64,000 nt of DNA from Steromphala cineraria (lineage: Eukaryota; Mollusca; Gastropoda; Trochida; Trochidae), in contig OU744726.1 in the NCBI GenBank assembly GCA_916613615.1, forward strand, positions 69,646,764 to 69,710,763. The letters run 5' to 3'. This document shows positions 57,080 to 64,000 of the stretch, piece after piece. A program made the position numbers and the translations under genes. Every line of letters starts with the position of its first letter. Position 1 is the first letter of the stretch. Below the pieces are notes generated by a model that made no database searches, was not told the DNA's origin, and worked only from the letters and a program-made list of their open reading frames with translations.

Positions 57080-60000
57080 GTAGGTTAAAGATGTTAAAAT
57101 CTATATAATTCGGGAAGGGATTAATTGTGATATGCCAGGATTAACCTAAATGACTCATAAACATGCAGGATACAAAATTAAGCATCCAGTGGAAAACGTT
57201 TGAAGAATGAAACATTTTTTACATACTGTTAGAAATCAACATTGTTATCTCGTTTGTTTTTTCTCTGTATAAAAACACAATTTTATTCGGGTTTTTTCTT
57301 GATTTGATTTAACCTTGTTTGAGAGAATCTCGCTAACAGAACACAATTTCTCATTTTCCACGGATCATGGTTTTCTTCTCTAACCTAACTTATATTCTCA
57401 ATATACTATTGTCTCACAGAACATATTCTTGTCTAACCTAACTTATATTCTCAATATACTATTGTCTCACAGAACATATTCTTGTCTAACCTAACTTATA
57501 TTCTCAATATACTATTGTCTCACAGAACATATTCTTGTCTAACCTAACTTATATTCTCAATATACTATTGTCTCACAGAACATATTCTTGTCTAACCTAA
57601 CTTATATTCTCAATATTCTATTGTCTCACAGAACATATTCTTGTCTAACCTAACTTATATTCTCAATATACTATTGTCTCACAGAACATATTCTTGTCTA
57701 ACCTAACTTATATTCTCAATATACTATTGTCTCACAGAACATATTCTTCTCACTCGATTAACCATCTTTTCACAGAAAATATTCTACTCGGGGTTGTCTT
57801 CCTGACAGGTTGGTTTTAACGCATATGTAGATAGAATCAACGTCTTTGGTTTTAAAAAAATGCATTTTCAATATAAAAACAAATATTTAATCCTTAGTTT
57901 GTAACATGTTACTTCAAAAATGAAAGATTCATGCTTTTTAACAAAGATGTAGATAGGATACGTCTTCGATTTTGAAAATAATACATAGAGGATATCTGTC
58001 TTTTCCTGACTAATACCATGTTAGGTAGAGGTAGAAAGTTTATATTTTCACGAGTGGCGCAGCCACGAGTCTAAATATTTAACTTTTCTACCTCAGGAGA
58101 TGAGATAAACATGGTATGTGTCAAGAATTGACAGATATTCTATTTATTATATGATGAAATCATCCTAATAACGTCAAAAAGGCCTATTTCATGTTGAGCG
58201 GCCGCTTGGAAGAACCCGTCACCGCGGTAACAGTGTGACGTCATATGAGAATTCATGACGTCAGACCATTGTTACGTGACGTCAAACTCTTGGACGTGAC
58301 GTCACTCGAGTGGTGATTAAGTTCTACTCAGTAGAGTGACGATAAAGGTTATCGCTACTGTAGCCAGATAGAGGGTTTATTTCACTGATAGAACAGAGTA
58401 TATCACCCTCAATCATATAATAATTAGAGGATATTTGTGTTTTCTTGACAAATACCATGTTTATCTCATCGAGTGAGGAAGAAAGTTTATATTTTCACGA
58501 GTGGCGTAGTCACGAGTGAAAATATGTAACTTTTCTGCCTCACGAGATGAGATAAACATGGTATTTGTCAAGAAAACACAAATTTTCTATTTATTTTATG
58601 ATTTAATCATTGTATTTCTAACAAAAATGAAGTGCATTTACGTTGAGTCGGCTCCAAAGAGAGTCCGTCGCCAAAGCAACAACATGACGTCATGAGCGTG
58701 TCATTGCGTCAGAGCATTGTTCGATGACGTCAGGTCATTGTTGTTATCAGTCACTAGTGACTGATAACACGTTCCATTGTTATTGTCACTAGTGACTGAT
58801 AACACGGTTTACTGTCATTGATAGATCTCGGTATTTCACCGCGAATCATATAATAAATTCTCAAAATAAACATATATTTCATTTGTAATGTTATAACATG
58901 TTATTTGACAAACTGAAAAGATTAATACTTTTGGATAACACGATATATATTATCAGAAACATATTGCTACAACCAAAACATCCTCCATGTTATTATTGTT
59001 GTTTCAAAGCATTGATTGGACCAACAACGTCACTGAAGTGCGCACAATGTTTCACAGATGACTCGCTCTGTGATACTGCCATCGATTGCCCAGCTGGTAA
59101 GGTCAGTACATTGGTATAACTTCAAATATATAATTTTCTACAACCTTGTTGCAATGATTTATTGAATTTATCTGAAGAAAGTTTAATATATTTAAAGATT
59201 GAGATTCGTATGTTTATGCAATAGTTTCAGTTGTTTTCACTTAGTTGTTATGGTTTTATTTGGAAATAGTTAAATAAATGGCAAGGGAAAAGAAAGTACA
59301 CACATCAGTTGAATTGAACCTATTTAGGATTTACCAATTGAGTTATTTTCATCATAACTGATATCTACCTGTGTATTGTGCAAAAAGAATGCAAATGTAC
59401 TTATCTTTTCCATTCGTTTTCTTTGTTTTCCCTTAAGCTTTAAAACGGTTTTAACATCAAATTAAAAAAGTAACTTTTAATAATACACTTGTTTTTACGT
59501 TTTTTTACGTTGAACAATTTATTGACAATGATTAGACGGTGCAAGAAATAGTTATTATCATAGTTATCAATTTGTATCGGGGAATGCAAGAAACGTCTGT
59601 TCGTGAGGCCTGTCCGAGGGCGTTTTCCCGAGGAAGACCGAACGAACATTTCCCGATACAAATTGATAAGTATACTAATGACCATCTTCCTACGCAGAGC
59701 CTAAAAGGCCAGTTTCCAAACTGTCATTTTATGCCTTGCTGCAGAGACTTTACTTTTCTGTGCTGCTATAGTGCCCCTACATAGTAGAGAGCAAGCACAG
59801 AAAACACTAAGGCTATGCAGCAAGGCATAAAATGACAGTTTGGAAACTGGCCTTTTAGGCTCTGCGTAGAAAGATGACTTATGACTGACTTATATATCAC
59901 TTGGACCAATGCCCGAAGATGTTTATTTTCACAACTCTTATTGGGCCCCTTTTAAAATTTATGAATGAAGTTTATAGCACTACGGTTTTTGCACCTGATC

Positions 60001-63000
60001 GTGCCAGAATGCAAAAATCGAGTATTGAGCACGGAACACGAAATGAATGTTCTGAGCACGTGCACGGTGTGCAATGCGTGAACATACGGGTACTTTGCCA
60101 CAAGTTTTCGCAAGTTGTCCATTGAGTCCTTGGTTTTGAATGATTCGGACGTCTTGGTTGTGCTCTATTATAGTAAAATTGCGATTGAGGCTTCTCAAAA
60201 CATTACAATCGTTCGGATTTCAACATTATGGTAACAATAACATTCCTGGTAGTTGTTTAAACTTACTTGTTAAGATATTTTGTGTGAATTATATATACTT
60301 GAATAGTGTTTAATTAACTGTATACGTAGCTGTTAATTGTTTGCGATAATTTGTATCAACAGGCAATCTATGTTTATTTGATGTTCCCTTGCAAGTCCAT
60401 GTGCAATTCGCAAACAAAGTCTTGAAAGTGTGTTGATTGAAACATGCGTTTGCTGATGATGAATTCAATTAAGTCATTATCAATGTTTGATTAATCATGA
60501 GCACATTTAGTCAATACAGACAAAAGCTGATGAATTTTACTTTGATATATTTTATTTTGTGTTGTTTAAAAGACAATTTCATACGAGACCTTGCATTCGA
60601 TATTAGGACGAAAACAGTCATGATACCGATAATGAACAAGATCTTTTATGAATGGTTGCCACAGACAACGAGGTCCAAGTTGTATGTAAGGTTTAATGTC
60701 TAGGAATCAATGAAGATGATAATCCATTGAATGCACTCATTCTGTCATTGAGCTTATATGCATTTGAGGTAAAAGCGATGGTGGTAAAGATAAAGTTATG
60801 GATTTCAATAACAACATACAGCGTAGGCCATAATCAATGTGTTAGGCTATCACATGAATAAAGAGTGCCAAATTGTTGCAGGTCTGCTACACAAGGAAAA
60901 TCAGACACCCGTTCCATTATATGTATGATTTTGGATGCGCTCTCAAAGAAGCGGTATGTATCTAGTATTATCACCCTGTGTGAACGTGTACGCCTCGGTC
61001 TGCTTGTAAGAGACAAATGTTACTGTCAAATCCGCATACGATAACATTTATGTAAATCAGAAATAAGAGTGGTCCTAGAACTGAGCCCTGTGGTACTCCA
61101 GCAAGTTCAGAACTTATCTGATCTATACCCGTTAATTGCAACCCGCTGTACTCTGTTTCCTCTCTCAAAACATTATAACAGTTCGCCTTGAATGCCATAC
61201 GATTCTAGCTTATGAATAATTCCTCTATGTCAGACCTTATCAAAGGCCTAACGTCTTTCACAGAAAACTGATCTAACTTCTTTCCCTCCGTCAAGAGCTT
61301 GAGCTACTAAATTTGTATAGAAATGTTAACTGATTTGACGTAGAATCCGCTGGCATAAAACCAGATTGTAAGTTTGACAAGGGTTCGTTATCTCTTAAGA
61401 AGTTGAATACATATTTAAACACAATTTTTTCAAAAACTTTGGATAAACAAGAGGTGAGCTCGACGGGACGGTAATTTGATTGTAATTTGCACGGTAATTA
61501 TTTTTCATACTCTCCCTCAAAAATAAACCAATATGTAAGGTTTCAAAGAATGAATTGCTTCACCTGAAAAGCAAACATGTCGTATAATTTCAATGCTACC
61601 AAAGCTAAACTTCCAATGTCTATAGACAAAGTGTAAGCCGACACAAGAACGTTTTAGTTTTAGTTATGTTTCCATGTTCTGCAATCCACAAGATTAACAT
61701 CAACCATTGAATTCAGTCTTATATGTAGCTGTCATTTCCAAGAATTCTTGATTGGCATCCATTTGGAAAGGAATCATTCTCTCCCCGCAGAGGCAGATCA
61801 AGTCATGTTGATTTAGCCTCTGTTATATTACGCCGACTTTGTGGGATAGAATGGGAGATGCCTGATTGGAGGCAATCAAAATTAGTTGTGCAATAAGCGA
61901 CGCTGTTCTTAAATCATCATTTGGCTACTGAAACAAGACAAAGGCATTGTGGTATGAACCACCCTTTCCATGCAGGGGCCTTGTCATTTGATAAAGAAAT
62001 TCAAATGTATTGTGATGAGTTTTTTTCTGACAGGGGAAACTGCCGGAACCCATGGATTTCGGCGTAATAGAACAGAGGCTAAATCAACATGACTTGATCT
62101 GCCTCTGTGGGGAGAGAATGGAAAGGAATGGACAAGTTGATGAAGTCCGTTTCAAGGAGTTCTTACCCACTCTGCCTGCAAAGTAATGGCCAGTTGTAGA
62201 ACTAAGGTGTATTGTGTATTGTGACGTAGAATTTGATCGACTCATACCATTGGTGTTCTATTTGGGTTGAAGTCAAGTGTTTGAGAATGCATTTGCAGCT
62301 TTTTGACAAGGCTAGTCTTCGTTCTGCAAGTATTTAAGTGATTATCCTTGGAACGTTTCATCATTTCACTCATGGACGTTGTTGAAATAATGATTTGCTT
62401 CTAGAAATTGCTTTGAACCACCATTTGTTAAGCCAACATTTCTACTTGTGAACCAGTACTGTAGCGGGGGTCAGGTTCACGGGCGTCACCATGGACACGG
62501 CGGTACCCTGCTGAGACGCCATGAAGAGGCCCAGTGCTGTGACACCGGGGACATGTGTAATACACACTTCACTTTCGGTAGGTTCACTATTTTAAACCCA
62601 TATTTCCCTGAAGAAAAACATTTCGTCCCGAATGCACATCTAAAGAGCAGTATATCCATGTATCGCAATTAAGAGGTCATATGCTATGGTAAATGGACAT
62701 GTTTCACATATACCTCACTTTCGTTAAGTTCAGTATTAAAATCTCGAATATCCTAAAGATAACATTTCGTCCCTGATGCACATCAAAACAACAGTGTAAG
62801 GTCGCAACTAGGAGTTCATATGCGTTGGTTAAGGTTACACATTTAAACCTCGCGTTCAAAACCCATATCATACTGAAGACAATCTTTTCCTCAATGCATA
62901 TCAAAAAGCATTCTTCAAAGCAACAATCAGCTCATCGACCGCAATTATGATGTCATGTGTTGGAGACAGGGAACATATCTTATACACATCACACTTTCGG

Positions 63001-64000
63001 CAAGTCAGTATCAATCTTGAATATCCTAAAGACAAACATTAGGTCCACAACGCACATCAGAACAGGCGTTCATTTTATCCAAGCAATAGTCTGTCTAAGA
63101 GGTGTTTAAACTGTTATACAGAGACATGTGTAATATGTTCCTCACCCTATGTCAGGCGCCATTCAAAATCTCTAATATTGTTATGTTAAACGTGCCGATC
63201 CTCGATGGAATCAATAGCAAAGTGATTCTTTGTGCCAAGACAACCGTTGGTTCATAGATTATGTGATAGACATTCCCCCACCTCCGGAGTGTGTGCATAT
63301 CTGACTTATTCCGGTCGAGTTCTATTGGACGAAAAATAGCTTTCCATCCTCTTCTTTGTATATACGTCCATATGCAACTAGATCAATAGAATATTAACAA
63401 TACTCTTCTTTAAATTGCGAAAATTAAATCCATATCCATTACATTAAAACTTGGTACAAATTTGTACCGATACATAGGCTTATGTAGGGGAAAAAATTAA
63501 AATATAGACATGCCACAGAAAATACCTCTGCTGGTATCAATCCTCTCTACCTAAGTCGGTAGAGTCGCTGCTCTGCATCATAAAGGTCCCGGGTTTGATT
63601 CCCACCATAGTTGTTTATAAGTCTCAAAATGTTTACAACTTTTACAAGTCCGTTTATTTACCGAAGTTGAATCTCTTCGTCTGAAGTGTAGATGTACAAT
63701 AAAAAGTATGTGAATTAGAGGTGTATCGATCAATAACCTTCAGTTAGAACATAGAAAGAAAAGGTGTATAGACCACACACCTACAGTTAAAACAAAGGAA
63801 ACAATAACAACGAGACCGGAAGTGAGTATGCTGATACACAGCGGACATGTGTAATACGCACTTTCCATTCCGTCTTCAAGTACTCTATACTAATCCTGAA
63901 TCGTAAAGTGACCTTCATCTTTGAAACCGGATTATATGCATGCATTGTTTCACTGAAGTAAAGGTTGGTAAAGTAACGGTTGGTTAATGGACATAAGGAC
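57067..64000 (+). CDS. Gene B: LY6/uPAR-like paralog of gene A (5' part)
   Basis: Exons 57067-57079, 57776-57808, 59010-59101, 60882-60953 and 62457-62577 join without frame error into 331 nt (110 residues plus one base). Residues 1-23 are a likely signal peptide starting MKEFENILLGVVFLTALIG. The LU domain has ten Cys at 26, 29, 36, 42, 48, 65, 72, 97, 98 and 104 and ends CCDTGDMCN. Exon lengths and phases equal those of gene A except exon 3 (92 versus 98 nt). An unusual loop VHGRHHGHGG (77-86) is rich in His and Gly. Exon 5 leaves in phase 1, as in gene A, so linker and second-domain exons are expected beyond 64000; none was found in the last 1.4 kb. Confidence 0.8.
57378..57750. repeat. 53-bp tandem repeat carrying acceptor-like sites
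   Basis: Seven near-identical copies of a 53-bp unit containing TTGTCTCACAGAACATATTC and TTGTCTAACCTAACTTATAT. TCTCACAGAACATATTCT in each unit matches the true intron 1/exon 2 junction of gene B (TTTCACAGAAAATATTCT at 57768-57785) at about 15 of 18 positions, and the array ends 25 bp before that junction. Confidence 0.9.
57776..57808 (+). CDS. Gene B exon 2 (signal peptide)
   Basis: A 33-nt exon between acceptor catcttttcacag and donor gttggt, phase 1 to 1, coding E-N-I-L-L-G-V-V-F-L-T, the hydrophobic core of the signal peptide. Confidence 0.75.
57989..58141. repeat. Hairpin, ~75-bp arms
   Basis: Outer arms GATATCTGTC and GACAGATATTC, inner arms AGGTAGAAAGTTTATATT and AAATATTTAACTTTTCTACC, apex CGAGTGGCGCAGCCACGAG (58051-58069). 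Confidence 0.85.
58236..58304. promoter_or_regulatory. Four CRE octamers
   Basis: Perfect TGACGTCA at 58236, 58256, 58277 and 58297, spaced about 20 bp apart. This is the CREB/ATF consensus. Two more lie in unit 2 at 58685 and 58725. Whether they act on gene B is unknown. Confidence 0.55.
58428..58587. repeat. Hairpin, ~78-bp arms
   Basis: Left arm GATATTTGTGTTTTCTTGAC with AAATACCATGTTTATCTCAT; the right arm is the complement with few mismatches. Apex CACGAGTGGCGTAGTCACGAG region (58496-58516). Second member of the family at 57989-58141. Confidence 0.88.
58744..58796. repeat. Perfect short palindromes
   Basis: TTATCAGTCACTAGTGACTG then ATAA forms a 24-bp perfect palindrome at 58744-58767. 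GTCACTAGTGAC recurs at 58785. Confidence 0.75.
59010..59101 (+). CDS. Gene B exon 3 (LU domain start)
   Basis: A 92-nt exon, phase 1 in and phase 0 out, after acceptor ttgttgtttcaaag and before gtcagt. It codes A-L-I-G-P-T-T-S-L-K-C-A-Q-C ... D-C-P-A-G-K with Cys 1 to 4. Six bases shorter than gene A exon 3, a two-residue in-frame difference between Cys 2 and Cys 3. Confidence 0.82.
59102..59560. other. Gene B intron 3, first part
   Basis: AT-rich intronic DNA, nothing recognised. Confidence 0.45.
59564..59669. repeat. Hairpin with 23-bp arms
   Basis: TTATCAATTTGTATCGGGGA pairs with TCCCGATACAAATTGATAA (one mismatch over 23 bp); an inner pair CCGAGGGC and TTCCCGAGG gives a CGAG-type apex. 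Confidence 0.8.
59682..59877. mobile_element. ~190-bp foldback element, 59-bp near-perfect arms
   Basis: Bases 59685-59743 and 59816-59874 are reverse complements with a single mismatch, including CCAGTTTCCAAACTGTCATT. The 72-base loop has its own pair TTTTCTGTGCT and AGCACAGAAAA. ATGAC on both sides may be a short target duplication. Non-coding and apparently young. Confidence 0.85.
59878..60881. other. Gene B intron 3, remainder
   Basis: AT-rich. A GC-richer part at 59985-60125 with GAGCACGTGCACGGTG strings has no convincing frame. It ends with the acceptor AAATTGTTGCAG. Confidence 0.4.
60882..60953 (+). CDS. Gene B exon 4 (LU domain middle)
   Basis: A 72-nt, phase 0 to 0 exon between acceptor aattgttgcag and donor gtatgt. 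It codes V-C-Y-T-R-K-I-R-H-P-F ... D-F-G-C-A-L-K-E-A (Cys 5 and 6) and aligns with gene A exon 4 without gaps. Confidence 0.82.
60975..61500 (-). pseudogene. LINE reverse-transcriptase pseudogene
   Basis: Minus-strand RT remnants with several frame breaks: F-E-K-I-V-F-K-Y, L-Q-S-G-F-M-P-A-D-S-T-S-N-Q-L, A-F-D-K-V (motif A), and AGVPQGSVLGPLLFLIYIN (motif B) within an open block 60971-61198. The YADD region is decayed. CR1/Jockey-like by the GVPQGSVLGPLLF motif. Inserted in gene B intron 4 opposite to the gene. Confidence 0.8.
61775..62120. mobile_element. hAT-like MITE, copy 3
   Basis: A 346-bp element with inverted ends CATTCTCTCCCCGCAGAGG and complement, and interior close to copy 2. It is flanked by GGAAAGGAAT (61765-61774) and GAAAGGAAT (62121-62129), a 9-bp target duplication (one extra G may match by chance). 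Confidence 0.88.
62121..62456. other. Gene B intron 4, 3' end
   Basis: Unique sequence ending in the acceptor TTTCTACTTGTGAACCAG. Confidence 0.5.
62457..62577 (+). CDS. Gene B exon 5 (LU domain end)
   Basis: A 121-nt exon, phase 0 in and phase 1 out, donor gtaggt. It codes Y-C-S-G-G-Q then VHGRHHGHGG, L-L-R-R-H-E-E-A and QCCDTGDMCNTHFTF. Same length as gene A exon 5 without gaps. The His/Gly-rich loop is specific to this copy. Confidence 0.85.
62550..63200. repeat. Decaying ~140-bp tandem copies of exon 5 tail
   Basis: The exon 5 end (GACATGTGTAATACACAC ... TTTCGGTAGGTTC) and the next ~100 intronic bases recur in degraded form. Markers: GACATGTTTCACATAT (62696), GGTTACACATTTAAACC (62833), GAACATATCTTATACAC (62970), GACATGTGTAATATG (63123). 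Each is followed by a version of ACATTTCGTCC-x-GCACATC. The copies have lost the CC-CN coding motif and good donors. Confidence 0.75.
63540..63612 (+). mobile_element. tRNA-like SINE head or tRNA pseudogene
   Basis: A-box-like TACCTAAGTCGG (63548-63559) and B-box-like GGTTTGATTCC (63592-63602) at tRNA spacing. The cloverleaf is poor and no clear SINE tail or duplication was found, so a functional tRNA is unlikely. Confidence 0.5.
63815..63875 (+). pseudogene. Isolated degenerate copy of LU exon tail
   Basis: TGCTGATACACAGCGGACAT then GTGTAATACGCACTTTCC parallels exon 5 TGCTGTGACACCGGGGACAT then GTGTAATACACACTTC, but with TGA in place of the second Cys codon, so it cannot encode the domain. 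Confidence 0.6.

Larger units (their letters stand above)
57985..58858. repeat. Two tandem ~430-bp units, each hairpin plus CRE-rich segment
   Basis: Unit 1 (about 57985-58428) and unit 2 (58428-58858) share the same order: a long hairpin, a T-rich link (TCTATTTATTWTATGAT), a segment with TGACGTCA octamers and a common end AATCATATAATAA. They differ in many bases, so the duplication is not recent. Located in gene B intron 2. Confidence 0.75.

Noticed and set aside
60834..61016. Minus-strand 60-codon frame overlapping gene B exon 4
   Set aside because: The plus-strand exon has splice sites, phase and paralog support; the opposite frame has none.

Overview
The window looks like AT-rich nuclear DNA from an animal, most likely a marine invertebrate and perhaps a mollusc. 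The reasons are small spliced exons with GT-AG (one GC-AG) junctions, LY6/uPAR (LU, three-finger) secreted-protein genes, several non-LTR retrotransposon fragments, a tRNA-headed SINE, MITE-like inverted-repeat elements and large minisatellites. There is no sign of bacterial operons. The species cannot be named from sequence alone, and almost all long open frames are chance frames inside repeats.

Two paralogous genes on the + strand organise the window. Gene A (6821-44889) can be rebuilt as eight coding exons of 13, 33, 98, 72, 121, 48, 136 and 157 nt. All phases agree and give a 225-residue protein: signal peptide, LU domain 1 with 10 Cys, Thr/Pro linker, LU domain 2 with 12 Cys, stop, then AATAAA. 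Gene B (57067 to beyond the window edge) has five matching exons of 13, 33, 92, 72 and 121 nt in the same phases, encoding signal peptide plus LU domain 1; the rest should lie downstream. Matching exon lengths, phases and residues between A and B are the strongest evidence for both models.

Much of the DNA is repeat lodged between those exons. Gene A intron 1 (18 kb) holds a 15.3-kb array of a ~28-bp minisatellite (9291-24625) with larger internal duplications. Gene A intron 3 (13 kb, versus 1.8 kb in B) holds an 11.2-kb segment bracketed by perfect 40-bp inverted repeats (27218-27257 and 38353-38392). That segment contains a 36-bp minisatellite, a possible spliced minus-strand gene (gene C), LINE and MITE fragments and a 499-bp SINE with clean 10-bp target duplications. 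Removing it leaves intron 3 of A at almost the size of intron 3 of B.

Region by region: 1-6800, a 28-bp array, a hAT-like MITE, a ~169-bp tandem array and a perfect 40-bp-arm hairpin; 6821-44889, gene A with its repeat-filled introns; 44990-57066, intergenic, with 38-bp and 27-bp tandem arrays, a 2.2-kb LINE carrying reverse transcriptase, hairpins, an internally deleted CR1-like LINE, a composite repeat and a CA microsatellite; 57067-64000, gene B, with a 53-bp array of acceptor-like sites before exon 2, duplicated hairpin units rich in TGACGTCA in intron 2, a near-perfect foldback in intron 3, an RT pseudogene and a MITE in intron 4, and decaying tandem copies of the exon 5 tail after exon 5.
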